50,887 nucleotides of DNA from an uncultured Oscillospiraceae bacterium (GCA_944385535.1 CALWXR010000014.1:1-50887), one strand, 5' to 3'. Shown: positions 1 through 8,046, counted from the stretch's first letter. Translations and numbers: made by a program. Notes: generated from the sequence alone by a model not told the origin.

Positions 1-708
1 AATGAAAAAGGGTTGGTAGAAAACCTTGTGGGCTATATCCGACGCAATGTATGTGTTCCTTTACCTAAAGTGAAAAATCTGGAAGAGTTGAACGGAAAGC
101 TGCTGGAGAAGTGTGTTCGCTATCTGGAACACAAAGTTGACAGCCGCCCGGCTCCGGTAGGTATCCTGTTGGAAGAAGACCGACAGTGCCTGCAGCCCCT
201 GCCTGCCTACACACCGGATGTTTCCAAGAGGGCATATCCCACTGTCAGCCGGTATTCCACAGTGCTGTTTGAAACAAATGCCTATTCTGTTCCCTGCCGG
301 TATACCGGAAAGAACACGACCCTGAAAGCATATCCCAACCACATCGAGGTCTGGATTTCCGGATCTCTGGTTGCCCGTCATGAACGGCTCTTTGGCCGCA
401 AGGGAGAATCTTTGGATTTACAGCACTATCTTCCCATACTGGCGCAGAAAGGCAGGGCGATCCGTTACGCACGTCCCGTCCAGAATGCAGTTCCCGCGGA
501 ATTCCTGAATTGGCTGGAAGGGCAGAATCTTACGGCCAAGGAAACAGTGGAATTGTTGGGACAGTGTGCCGATGTCGGGTATGCCGCAGTTATGTGCGGA
601 AGGCTTCCCAACAGTCCGGAGCCGGTGGTGGAAGATCCAGTGAAAGTTCCGGCTGTAGATCTGGGTGCCTATGATACCCTCTGCGGAAAGGGGGCTGCCG
701 CATCGTGA
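1..708 (+). CDS. istA: IS21 transposase IstA, C-terminal part (partial)
   Basis: The reading frame is open from the first base, beginning NEKGLVENLVGYIRR, which matches the region of IstA just after the last catalytic Glu of the DDE (rve) domain. The remaining ~235 residues are the C-terminal Mu-transposase-like beta-barrel and tail. IstA cuts and joins the IS ends with IstB as its ATPase partner. The catalytic Asp residues lie outside the window, so this copy is truncated only by the window edge as far as can be seen. The stop TGA overlaps the GTG start of istB, so the two are translationally coupled. Confidence 0.9.
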   Translation, partial: NEKGLVENLVGYIRRNVCVPLPKVKNLEELNGKLLEKCVRYLEHKVDSRPAPVGILLEEDRQCLQPLPAYTPDVSKRAYPTVSRYSTVLFETNAYSVPCRYTGKNTTLKAYPNHIEVWISGSLVARHERLFGRKGESLDLQHYLPILAQKGRAIRYARPVQNAVPAEFLNWLEGQNLTAKETVELLGQCADVGYAAVMCGRLPNSPEPVVEDPVKVPAVDLGAYDTLCGKGAAAS

Positions 709-1484
709 TTGACATCAGGGAAGAACAGATAAAGCTTCTTTGCAAGCAGCTGAAGCTGCCTACATTTGCCAACTATACAGATATTCTGCGGCAAAGCCAG
801 CCCGATGCCGATTTCGGTGATCTGCTCCTGGATCTTCTCATGGCTGAAACCAATGCCAGACAGGAAAACCAGAACCGCCGTCGGTTAAAAGCTGCCGGAT
901 TTCCGTTCCAGAAGACGCTGGACGAGTTTGATTTTACCCAGCTGAATCCCAGTATTTCTCCGGTATTCATCCACGAACTGGCATCCTGCAAATTCATTGA
1001 CGACAGAAAGAATATCGTCATGATTGGAAATCCCGGCAGAGGGAAGACCCATATTTCCATTGCCATTGGCCTGAAAGCCTGCCTGCAGGGTTACCGGGTT
1101 CTGTTTAAGAACGCCGGTACGCTGGCAACGGAACTGACGGAGGCCAGAGATGCCTACCAACTGGGCCGAATTGAACGGCAGTTGGAGAAAACGGATCTTT
1201 TGATCCTGGATGAACTGAGTTACATGAGTTTCAATAAATATGAGTCAGAACTGCTGTTCAAGGTAATCTCTGAGCGCAGTGAACGATCCAGCACCATTGT
1301 GACCACAAATCTGTCCTTCTCCGAATGGACACAGCTGTTTGAGAACACGACCATGGTCGCAGCTCTGGTCGACAGGCTGACATACCGATCCCATGTACTG
1401 GATATGAGCGGACCATCTTACCGCCTGATGACTGCACAGGCTGAGAATGAAGCCGCAACAACCGCCGGCAACACCGCTGGCTGA
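705..1484 (+). CDS. istB: IS21 helper ATPase IstB
   Basis: A 259-aa AAA+ protein with Walker A GNPGRGKTH (about residues 108-116) and Walker B LLILDE (about 165-170), and a DnaC/DnaA-like sensor region (TIVTTNLSFSEW). IstB binds target DNA and regulates the IstA transposase; full length (~250-260 aa) is typical of the family. The start is GTG at 705 in a GTGA overlap with the istA stop. A short Thr/Ala-rich tail follows the conserved core. It appears intact and could be functional if istA is whole upstream. Confidence 0.93.
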   Translation: MIDIREEQIKLLCKQLKLPTFANYTDILRQSQPDADFGDLLLDLLMAETNARQENQNRRRLKAAGFPFQKTLDEFDFTQLNPSISPVFIHELASCKFIDDRKNIVMIGNPGRGKTHISIAIGLKACLQGYRVLFKNAGTLATELTEARDAYQLGRIERQLEKTDLLILDELSYMSFNKYESELLFKVISERSERSSTIVTTNLSFSEWTQLFENTTMVAALVDRLTYRSHVLDMSGPSYRLMTAQAENEAATTAGNTAG

Positions 1485-1499
1485 ATTTTCGGTCACAGC

Positions 1500-1597
1500 T
1501 GGCTCAGGGATTCACTCATACTTTTGTACCAGGTGGCTCAAGTATTCGTTAGCATAAGTGGCTCAAATATTGGCTAGCACCCGGCTCAAATATTCAT
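1500..1597 (+). repeat. Repeated transposase-binding motifs at the IS21 right end
   Basis: Four copies of a TGGCTCARRTATTC-like motif start at about 1500 (diverged), 1534, 1559 and 1582. Spacing is 34, 25 and 23 bp. IS21 ends are known to carry several such repeats recognised by IstA. The outermost copy is followed by TTGACA. Confidence 0.7.
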
Positions 1598-1621
1598 TGA
1601 CATTTACATTCTTTTCTGCCG

Positions 1622-1966
1622 TCATAGCTCCAACTCCACTCCGTACAGCTCGTCTGGCGACCAATGAATGGTGAAGTCCGCGTCCTCAATGTTGTCACAG
1701 TGGTCATGCAGGAAATCTTCATTTGCATCCGCTCGCATCCTGAAATACGCCACTTCCTCGGGCGTTGCCTTTAAGGTTTTGCCCTCGCCATAGAGATAGG
1801 CTTCAACATGGACGCTGACTTCCTGCTCGGAATCCAGCTCATCCATGAAGTTCTCATAGACAGTCCAGCCATCGAGATCGTCGGCATCCCTTGGAATACT
1901 GGCAGCGAGAAACTCTACCTCATTGTTATCTGCGGTAAGCGTTACCACTGAAAAGAGCACAGCCAT
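1622..1966 (-). CDS. Small conserved acidic protein (DUF6329-like)
   Basis: 114 aa, strongly acidic, no signal peptide or membrane segment. The sequence (EFLAASIPRDADDLDGW, FRMRADANEDFLHDH, DELYGVELEL) matches from memory a small conserved family found in clostridial conjugative elements that I believe is DUF6329; function unknown. The ATG at 1966 is chosen over upstream codons because it follows AAAGGCGG at a suitable distance and because the conserved protein begins there. The start codon and ribosome-binding site lie inside a 45-bp perfect palindrome shared with the IS3 remnant to its right. A solitary gene caught between two insertion sequences; probably ICE cargo or a displaced backbone gene. 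Confidence 0.65.
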   Translation of the reverse strand: MAVLFSVVTLTADNNEVEFLAASIPRDADDLDGWTVYENFMDELDSEQEVSVHVEAYLYGEGKTLKATPEEVAYFRMRADANEDFLHDHCDNIEDADFTIHWSPDELYGVELEL

Positions 1967-2008
1967 ATGTATAATCCGCCTTTCTGCGAAAGGCGGATTA
2001 TACATATG
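1964..2008. repeat. 45-bp perfect palindrome (21-bp arms, 3-bp loop) carrying divergent start sites
   Basis: The left arm 1964-1984 and right arm 1988-2008 are exact reverse complements around TGC. Each arm contains an AAAGGCGG ribosome-binding-like sequence and an ATG at its outer end, so translation starts are mirrored for the minus-strand gene (ATG 1966-1964) and the plus-strand IS3 remnant (ATG 2006-2008). Confidence 0.9.
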
Positions 2009-2233
2009 ACACAGAGCATGTCCAGAGTAGCTCATTGCATTGGCAACGGGCCTATGGAGGGTTTCTGGGGCATCCTAAAGAGAGAAAGATATTATGGGCG
2101 CAGATTTACTTCCCGGGAAGAATTAGTGGATATGTTTGAAGCATACATCCTATACTACAATACTCAGCGTGTCCAAAGAAATCTCGGCATTCTTACGCCT
2201 ATGGAGAAACACACTATGTTGTTGGCGGCATAA
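2006..2233 (+). pseudogene. IS3-family (IS150-like) transposase OrfB, C-terminal remnant
   Basis: 75 codons read from the ATG in the palindrome. The protein contains NGPMEGFWGILKRE, the conserved region around the third catalytic residue of the IS3 rve domain, and the C-terminal YYNTQRVQRNLG...TPMEK motif. The first two thirds of the transposase, including the DD residues, are missing, so it cannot transpose. The open frame is fused exactly to the palindrome's ATG and has a ribosome-binding site, so a truncated peptide could be made. The stop is TAA at 2231-2233. Confidence 0.85.
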
Positions 2234-2238
2234 CAAAA

Positions 2239-2286
2239 CCCATCCAATATGTGCGCTCGCCAGAGCAAGTGTACATATTGGATGGG
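2239..2286. repeat. Hairpin with 14-bp perfect arms after the IS3 remnant
   Basis: Arms 2239-2252 and 2273-2286 (CCCATCCAATATGT and its complement) enclose a 20-nt loop. No T-run follows. A second hairpin, CACAGCGC/GCGCTGTG, lies at 2290-2309. They may be debris from IS ends or transcription barriers. Confidence 0.6.
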
Positions 2287-2412
2287 TGCCACAGCGCCGC
2301 AGCGCTGTGAACTTTTCGTTAATTATTTCGCTGTCTACTTGACGGGGCGCAGTTCATCTTTTGAGTATCGGGGCGTTCTGCTTTTCGCGATGTCGGATAA
2401 TTCGCTATTCAG

Positions 2413-2442
2413 TATCAGGAATTCCGCATACTAGCGGCTAGC
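2413..2442. repeat. Direct repeat flanking the RIT element, left copy
   Basis: 30 bp directly abutting the outer RIT motif. It matches 6052-6081 in the same orientation at 25 of 30 positions, sharing GAATTCCG and ATACTAGC. It may be the target sequence or part of the element's extended end. Confidence 0.6.
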
Positions 2443-2585
2443 GGTTATCCCGACTTTCATGTTATACCGACTTTTCAAAAAATGCCCACTGTGCCAACAG
2501 TTTTGGGCAAAAAAGTCGGTATAACATTTTGCTTTTTCAGTTGGAAGGAACCCGCGTTTTTTCAAAAGTCGGTATAACCAATGGG
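2443..2585. repeat. RIT left terminal inverted repeat
   Basis: It pairs with 5903-6045. It holds GTTATACCGACTTTT at 2461-2475, the same motif inverted at 2511-2525 and 2564-2578, and a degenerate outer copy at 2443-2457. The inner two motifs face each other or tandem, as expected for recombinase binding sites. Confidence 0.85.
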
Positions 2586-2588
2586 ATT

Positions 2589-3626
2589 TTACCGCAGACC
2601 GTAAAGACGTTTCAGAGTATCATCATCGAGAGTATCGGCATCACTTTCGCCTGCGTCAATCTCACAGATTCCGGCGGACGCTTTTTCAATCGCTTTCCGT
2701 TTCATTTCCGTATCCGCATGGGCATAGATCAAGGTAGTCTCAAGATTTGCGTGACCCAGCCATTGGGAGACCAGCGCCAGATCCATTCCATGCTGGTACA
2801 GGTGCATAGCCCGGCTGTGGCGAAAATGGTGTGGATGCAAATTGGTTGGCATAGAGGGACAGGATGCTCTGGCACTGTCCGCATACTGACGCAGCATTTT
2901 TCTTACGTTGTCATCGGACATCGGGGCGCGGACGCCTTTTCGGTCTGTATAAAAGAGAAACGCATTTGCATAGTCGCCTTCTCCCGGATGATACAGCTTC
3001 ATGTATTTTCGTATATGCTCCACGGTTTTGGGCATGACCGGTATGAACCGGTATTTGCCGCCTTTGCCCAACACCTTCACAGTTGGAGATTTGGAGAATT
3101 GAATATCGCAGATTCTCAGATTCAGCAATTCCTGGATTCGTGCACCAGTATCGTACAGCATAATCATCAAGAGCAGATCCCGGATACCCTTTTTCGTTGC
3201 GGTATCCGGCTGTGACAGCAGAACTTTCATTTCCGCTTCGCTCAAAAATTCAATACCGGCAGGTTCTGTTTCTTTCTTCCATGGAATCTTCTCCAGCTCT
3301 TTGTAATAACGAGCCAGCGAAATATCCATCATGGCAGCGTAAGCAAACAATGCCCGGATGGATTTGAGCTTGTGGTTTCTGGTGGAAACAGAACAGCCCC
3401 GCTGTTCCAGATCATCCAGAAAGCCGGAGACGAGATTTTTGTCCAGCATGTCAAAGGTCACCGCTGTTATGCGGCATTCTTGCTGTCCGGCAGCGTAATC
3501 CATGAGCTGTTCCACCGCTGTCTGGTAGGCTTTCACGGTATGTGGACTGCTCTTTCTTTGGGACGGAAGATAAATCAGAAAGAAATCATGGATCACTGTG
3601 AGTAATCTGTTTTCAGGCTTCTGCAT
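2589..3626 (-). CDS. RIT tyrosine recombinase C (third gene of trio)
   Basis: 345 aa. The N-terminal SAM-like core-binding domain (about residues 1-115) is followed by the catalytic domain with the first Arg in DTGARIQELLNL, the HxxR box HHFRHSRAM, the LGH box SQWLGHANLETT and the nucleophile in LIYAHAD. This is XerC/D-like phage integrase architecture. It is last in the trio and overlaps gene B by 14 bp, so it is translationally coupled. Together the three proteins are presumed to recombine the RIT ends; individual roles are unknown. No truncation seen. The short distance to the inverted repeat (about 11 bp after the stop at 2589) is typical of a compact mobile unit. Confidence 0.9.
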   Translation of the reverse strand: MQKPENRLLTVIHDFFLIYLPSQRKSSPHTVKAYQTAVEQLMDYAAGQQECRITAVTFDMLDKNLVSGFLDDLEQRGCSVSTRNHKLKSIRALFAYAAMMDISLARYYKELEKIPWKKETEPAGIEFLSEAEMKVLLSQPDTATKKGIRDLLLMIMLYDTGARIQELLNLRICDIQFSKSPTVKVLGKGGKYRFIPVMPKTVEHIRKYMKLYHPGEGDYANAFLFYTDRKGVRAPMSDDNVRKMLRQYADSARASCPSMPTNLHPHHFRHSRAMHLYQHGMDLALVSQWLGHANLETTLIYAHADTEMKRKAIEKASAGICEIDAGESDADTLDDDTLKRLYGLR

Positions 3627-4605
3627 CTTGGCACACCTCCGGTATCAGCGTGTCAAACACAGCCCAGTCAACAGCGGTACTCTGTATCAGATTTGCAGGC
3701 AGCAGGTGAATATAATATGCTGTCTGCGCAAAGGAATTGTGGCCCATATAGGCACGCAGAAACGGAAGTTTCGCGTTCAAATCGGAGCCGTCATCCAGCC
3801 AACGCTGCACAGCGGCGGTTGCAAACCGGTGACGTAAATCATATACGCGAACAGGGGGAAGGTTTTCCTCGTCGATATCTGGATTCGCATTCTTCCAACA
3901 CCTTTGAAATTCACGAAGTATGGTTATGGACGCAAAGGCTTCCCCATCCGCTCGGGGAAAGAAATAGCCGCTTTCAAAAGGGAAACGAGCGCGCCGCTCA
4001 TTGTAATCAACACACAGCGTGCGCATATCTTCAGACATGACAACGATACAGTCCTTGTTTCGCTTTGTCCTTGTAATCAGCACTTCCCCGGAATCCAGAT
4101 ATAGATTTTCTGTTTTCAGCGTCCGGGCCTCTGCCGGTCTGAGACCACAGGTGTAAATTAGCCGGAACATGACCGGAAGAACTTCCTGTTTATACGGCTG
4201 CGCGGCAGATGGGGATATACGGTCTATTGCCGCAAACAAGCGAATCAGTTCATCATCTGTAAAAATATATGGAACAAAGGCGCTGGTATGTCCGTACATT
4301 TTCTCTGGAAGGACATAGGCAGCGCCGCCAATGCCATTCATGTACATTGCGAATTTCCGAATAACAGAACCTCTTACCGTGCGTTCACAGCTATAAGAAC
4401 CAGTGCTGTCTTCCATCCAGGTCAGTACCATTTCCTGCGTCAGAACTGCAGAGCAGGGAAACCGTTTCGCGCAAAATCTGTCCAGACTTTTCATGATAGG
4501 TTCATATGCGGAATTTTTGTGGAATAGTGCTTCCCGGTATGAGAGAAATCCCTGGATATATGGCCCCAGCAGACTGCTGCATTCAATCATGGCGGCGACC
4601 TCCAA
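3613..4605 (-). CDS. RIT tyrosine recombinase B (middle gene of trio)
   Basis: 330 aa tyrosine recombinase. Catalytic landmarks are TCGLRPAEARTL (first Arg), VYDLRHRFAT (the usual HDLRH box with Asp-Leu-Arg-His), YMGHNSFAQTAYYIHL (GH box and nucleophile Tyr). It overlaps gene A by 23 bp and gene C by 14 bp. The N-terminal domain is more diverged than in the two partners. It is expected to act with them on the element ends. Confidence 0.9.
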   Translation of the reverse strand: MEVAAMIECSSLLGPYIQGFLSYREALFHKNSAYEPIMKSLDRFCAKRFPCSAVLTQEMVLTWMEDSTGSYSCERTVRGSVIRKFAMYMNGIGGAAYVLPEKMYGHTSAFVPYIFTDDELIRLFAAIDRISPSAAQPYKQEVLPVMFRLIYTCGLRPAEARTLKTENLYLDSGEVLITRTKRNKDCIVVMSEDMRTLCVDYNERRARFPFESGYFFPRADGEAFASITILREFQRCWKNANPDIDEENLPPVRVYDLRHRFATAAVQRWLDDGSDLNAKLPFLRAYMGHNSFAQTAYYIHLLPANLIQSTAVDWAVFDTLIPEVCQDAEA

Positions 4606-5824
4606 TCAGAGAAAAGTCCAGAGCGCATTCCTGGAGGTGGACGCTGTCCAGAGAAATATACTGCTTGGCAGCTTCCATATCCCTGTGCCCCAGAACCTGT
4701 GAAATCGTTGCAAGCGGAACACCGTCAATGACCAGTTCTCTTCCCAGCCTGCGTCTGAGAGAATGGAACCCCTTCCCATCAAATGCAGAGTGTTCTATTC
4801 CCGCTGCCTTCTGGTAAGAGCGGAACATGCAGCCTAAAGCAACCGCGTCACCAATTTTTTCATACGGCGGTCTCAGCTTTAAAAACAGGAACTCACAATC
4901 TGTCTGCCTGCGGCCATTCAGAATATAATCCCGCAATGCGGCGGCTGCCTTTTCTGTAAGCGGAAGCTTGACAGGATATCCCGTTTTCTGCTGCTGGATA
5001 TGCAGTTCTTTTCTCACCCAGTCAATGTCTGTCAGCTTCAAATTAATGATATCCGAGGCACGCAATCCCAGTTCGGCCCCCAAAAGGATAATCGCCAGAT
5101 TTCGCTTTCCCTTTACAGTACGCAGGTCGATCTGCTCCAAAATGCGATTCAGTTCCTGCGTTGTCAGCGGCTGCTGGATTTTTTCTTCCCGGGTAACGGA
5201 AACCGAAAACAATCCCTCAAAAGGAATATCCAGTCGCCCGGTATCCCGCAGAAATTCATGGAACCGTTTTGCATAGGAGAGAATGTTCCGCAGGCTGCCG
5301 CGGGTAACTTCTTTGGAGCAGGACAGGATAAACCCGGCCAGATCGGATGTTTTTATTTTCCTCACATCTGTAATGCCAATACTTCGCAGGTAATTCAGAT
5401 AACGGCGGATTACCCAGGAATAGTCGTAGCTTGTATTCGGATCTCGGACCAGCGTTTGCAGGAATTCTTCCAGCAGAGCTTTGTCCTCATCAAACAGACG
5501 GTATTTTTGTTTTAGTTTGTGCATTGTCCAGGAAAGAGTGCCGGTATTGTAATACTCTGTGAGCCGCTCTAGGCATTTACGTTTGCCCAAATAGTGATCC
5601 TGTTTGATTTCTCCCAGCTCATATCGTGATTCCAATTCCTGCTGAAATTCTCTCAGTAATATGGGGTTATAATACTCCTCCCCATGAGCCGAACAATAAT
5701 CTCGAATCACCTTCATATACCCATAGCTTTGCCCATAAACCGTTCGCGGTGACAACTTCAGCTTATCACGCATGCACACTGATGTTTGGTCTATGAGATC
5801 ATCCAGGAGAATCCGCCTATCCAT
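4583..5824 (-). CDS. RIT tyrosine recombinase A (first gene of trio)
   Basis: 413 aa, the largest of the three. It has a long N-terminal core-binding region (to about residue 215) and a catalytic domain with ELGLRASDIINLKL, FHSLRRRLGRELV (HxLRR box), VLGHRDMEAAKQYISLD (GH box and nucleophile Tyr). The start at 5824 lies about 80 bp inside the right inverted repeat, leaving room for a promoter there. It is first in a three-gene overlapping operon. Confidence 0.9.
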   Translation of the reverse strand: MDRRILLDDLIDQTSVCMRDKLKLSPRTVYGQSYGYMKVIRDYCSAHGEEYYNPILLREFQQELESRYELGEIKQDHYLGKRKCLERLTEYYNTGTLSWTMHKLKQKYRLFDEDKALLEEFLQTLVRDPNTSYDYSWVIRRYLNYLRSIGITDVRKIKTSDLAGFILSCSKEVTRGSLRNILSYAKRFHEFLRDTGRLDIPFEGLFSVSVTREEKIQQPLTTQELNRILEQIDLRTVKGKRNLAIILLGAELGLRASDIINLKLTDIDWVRKELHIQQQKTGYPVKLPLTEKAAAALRDYILNGRRQTDCEFLFLKLRPPYEKIGDAVALGCMFRSYQKAAGIEHSAFDGKGFHSLRRRLGRELVIDGVPLATISQVLGHRDMEAAKQYISLDSVHLQECALDFSLIGGRRHD

Positions 5825-5902
5825 TACCTTTCACGTCCTTGTAATTTAGATTCAGGTTGCCCTGTAATCAACATTATACAGAAAAAACAGGAATGGAAAA
5901 AT

Positions 5903-6045
5903 GGACTTGGTTATACCGACTTTTGCAAAAACACGGGTTTCTTTCCCATTAAAGGACAAAATGTTATACCGACTTTTCTTTCCAAAACTGCTGGTACAGT
6001 GGGGCTTTTTTGAAAAGTCGGTATAACACAAAAGTCAGGATAACT
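5903..6045. repeat. RIT right terminal inverted repeat
   Basis: Mirror of 2443-2585. Motif copies are at 5910-5924, 5963-5977 (same orientation) and 6013-6027 (inverted), with a degenerate outer copy at 6031-6045. Sequence between motifs is also conserved, for instance the stretch reading CCCACTGT on the left and its complement on the right. Confidence 0.85.
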
Positions 6046-6051
6046 CTATGG

Positions 6052-6081
6052 TATCCAGAATTCCGGATACTAGCAGCAAGC
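6052..6081. repeat. Direct repeat flanking the RIT element, right copy
   Basis: Partner of 2413-2442; begins 6 bp outside the outer RIT motif. The five mismatches mean it is not a fresh duplication. Confidence 0.6.
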
Positions 6082-6084
6082 AAT

Positions 6085-6905
6085 GCCTATGGCGCGCCAT
6101 ATGCGAAAAACGCTCATTTCCGCCCCGGCGGATTTGAGCGTTTTCTGCTTGTTGAGGCTCTGCCCCAATCCCCGCAGAACACTGGAAGTGTGTTCTGAAA
6201 ACGCTGGAAAAATCCAGCGGCTACGCGATTTTGCAAATCGCTAAATGGGCATCAACGCCCATCCTTCTCATTTTCATTCTCCTCGCTGGGAACATTCTCG
6301 TCAAGAATTCGGTCAACATTGGCCCGGTTATGTGGAGTACAACATAACAAGAGCAGATGTTAAGCTGAGTAATAAGGAAAAACTGCGAGAGCAGTATCAA
6401 TATCAGGCGTAAACGTTCATGAATTTTGATCCATTTGCTCACGAACATTAGCGCCAGTGAAGCACTGATCGTTTGGCTATCAAGGACATAGCAAGTGGCA
6501 AGTCATCCTTGACAGCCAAACAGGAACTGCTAAAATGTAGGCAAGGGCAACCAATCCAGAGAATTGGTTGCCCCAGTCTCAGCATTTTGTTTCAATTGTA
6601 ACTGTACCTACATCGTTGACTGGCTGCTCCGTAATTCATGAGCGTGTGACTCAATTATTCGTTGTTGTTCACAATTAGGAATAGTAGATACATTTTATAA
6701 TTTAGCACGTTCTGTTTTTGAGAAATAGGATATAAGGGAATAGTCATGAAACAAGCAAATCTATTATTGCTGTGACATCATGTGCAAGTCATGAACCTGA
6801 AGTAAAGTATGTGTAGTTACCACATGCAAAGAAGTTTTTTATAGAGTAGAACTCCCAAGTATAGAGTCCGTCTGTGATAAACGGTCTTTGATGGGATGTG
6901 AATCA
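6085..6905. other. Gene-poor, decayed interval with several dyads
   Basis: No convincing gene. Contents: an imperfect 18-bp dyad (AAAACGCTC.../...GAGCGTTTT) at about 6106-6144; a CAGAACAC/GTGTTCTG hairpin at 6175-6197; an open frame on plus at 6245-6412 (55 codons, no ribosome-binding site) ending KLSNKEKLREQYQYQA, which looks like the tail of a lost gene; a GTTTGGCT...AGCCAAAC hairpin at 6471-6521; and a GGGCAACCAAT/ATTGGTTGCCC hairpin at 6545-6573. From about 6600 to 6905 the sequence is AT-rich and I see nothing coding. Confidence 0.6.
6245..6412 (+). pseudogene. Orphan 55-codon open frame, probably the tail of a lost gene
   Basis: Reads from ATG 6245 to TAA 6412. The C-terminal half (GYVEYNITRADVKL, then a Lys/Glu-rich end) has normal protein composition, whereas the first ~12 residues are His/Pro-rich and look random. 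No ribosome-binding site precedes it. I do not recognise the family. Confidence 0.3.
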
Positions 6906-7964
6906 TTAAAACTTCATAATACCAATTGCCGAACGTACTGCTTCGAGGGTTTTGCTCGTTACCTCAATTGTTTCGTTCGTACCCTTATAGAGAATATCTT
7001 TGACATCATTAAGGTGCTGCTCCCATTGCAAACGTCTGGTGTAGATTGGCTCAAATTCTGCAATCAACACATCCGTAAGGAATTTTTTTACTGTGCCATC
7101 CCCTAACCCGCCTTTTCTGTAGTGAGCTTCCATCTCGGCAAGGTTCTGATATACGGGACAGAACATTTGGAAGTGTTCATCTGTGCAGAAAGAACGTAGA
7201 TAGATGAATACTGGATTATTCTCGGTATTACCTGGATCATTAATTCTAAGATGATTGGGGTCGGTGAACATACCCTTTACCTTAGAACAAATTATATCAG
7301 CGGTATCCTTAAGATAAATGCAATTATTGAGGGATTTGCTCATCTTTGTTTTACCATCGGTACCGACCAGTCGCCCATTCAGAGCTTTTTCTGGCAGAAT
7401 TGCAACCGGTTCCATGAGAATGTTCTTCCCCTTACCGTAGAGCCTGTTAAAAGTGTGGACAATTTCGCGAGTTTGCTCAATCATTGGAAGTTGGTCCTCA
7501 CCGACTGGAACTACGGTAGCACCTACGCAGGTAATGTCAGCTGCCTGGCTAATAGGATAAGTGAAAAAACCAACCGGAACGGAGCTAGAAGTCATACTCT
7601 TGCTCTGCATTTCAGCTTTTACCGTTGGGTTGCGTTGCAGTCTGGCAACGGTAACCAAATTGCTGTAATACATCGGCAATTCACTCAGTGCAGGAATATG
7701 GGACTGTAAGAAGAATGTCGTTTTATCTGGGCTAAGCCCCACGGCCAGATAATCGCACATGACATTTAGAATGTTTTCTGTAATTTTCTGTGGATTATCA
7801 GCATTATCTGTTAGTGCTTGCAAATCTGCAATCATGACATATCTCGCTGTAATAGAATCATTATTTTGAAGGGCAACACGACTTTTTAGGCTACCGACAT
7901 AATGTCCGTAGTGGAGAGCACCGGTAGGACGATCACCAGTTAAAGAAACCTCATTTTTAATCAT
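6906..7964 (-). CDS. trpS: Tryptophanyl-tRNA synthetase
   Basis: 352 aa class I aminoacyl-tRNA synthetase that charges tRNA-Trp with tryptophan in the cytoplasm. It has the signature TGDRPTGALHYGHY (HIGH-type motif at residues 18-21) and KMSKS (about 205-209), and the PVGEDQ tRNA/ATP-site segment. The ATG at 7964 is chosen because AGGTGA lies 10 nt upstream and homologues begin there; 28 upstream codons are rejected. It is last in a minus-strand unit after a 58-aa gene and DUF554, 122 nt downstream of the latter. A complete, AT-richer synthetase gene inside an ICE is most likely a second copy; such copies can give resistance to TrpRS inhibitors such as indolmycin, which here is inference. Confidence 0.93.
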   Translation of the reverse strand: MIKNEVSLTGDRPTGALHYGHYVGSLKSRVALQNNDSITARYVMIADLQALTDNADNPQKITENILNVMCDYLAVGLSPDKTTFFLQSHIPALSELPMYYSNLVTVARLQRNPTVKAEMQSKSMTSSSVPVGFFTYPISQAADITCVGATVVPVGEDQLPMIEQTREIVHTFNRLYGKGKNILMEPVAILPEKALNGRLVGTDGKTKMSKSLNNCIYLKDTADIICSKVKGMFTDPNHLRINDPGNTENNPVFIYLRSFCTDEHFQMFCPVYQNLAEMEAHYRKGGLGDGTVKKFLTDVLIAEFEPIYTRRLQWEQHLNDVKDILYKGTNETIEVTSKTLEAVRSAIGIMKF

Positions 7965-7993
7965 AATAAATATCACCTGCTTTTTTGAGAAGG

Positions 7994-8046
7994 GCACCTG
8001 TGATTGCACTGGTGCTTGGATTATGTACCAAGGCAGCCACAGGTGC
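7994..8046 (-). promoter_or_regulatory. Nested hairpin in the leader between DUF554 and trpS
   Basis: Outer arms GCACCTGTG 7994-8002 and CACAGGTGC 8038-8046; inner arms CTTGG/CCAAG at about 8015-8031. The structure sits about 30 nt upstream of the trpS start. No U-run follows, so it may affect RNA stability or translation rather than termination. No T-box motif was found. Confidence 0.4.

Larger units (their letters stand above)
1..1602 (+). mobile_element. IS21-family insertion sequence, right part (left end outside window)
   Basis: An istA tail and an intact istB overlap by 4 bp and are followed by about 115 bp carrying four copies of a TGGCTCA-type repeat, the usual arrangement of IS21-family ends, where multiple repeats bind the transposase. 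The right end is probably near 1599-1602, just after the last repeat, but I cannot fix it without the left end. The element lies in the same orientation as the decayed IS3 fragment and opposite to the ICE genes. Confidence 0.85.
2443..6045 (-). mobile_element. RIT element (recombinase in trio)
   Basis: Three overlapping tyrosine recombinase genes on the minus strand fill 2589-5824 and are bounded by ~143-bp imperfect inverted repeats. The length of about 3.6 kb, the gene order and the overlaps fit published RIT elements, which carry three consecutive integrase genes and move as a unit by an incompletely known mechanism. All three catalytic boxes look intact. Confidence 0.88.

Noticed and set aside
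6221-6448. 75-aa minus-strand hydrophobic open frame
   Set aside because: No ribosome-binding site, and it covers the opposite strand of a better (though also weak) plus-strand frame.
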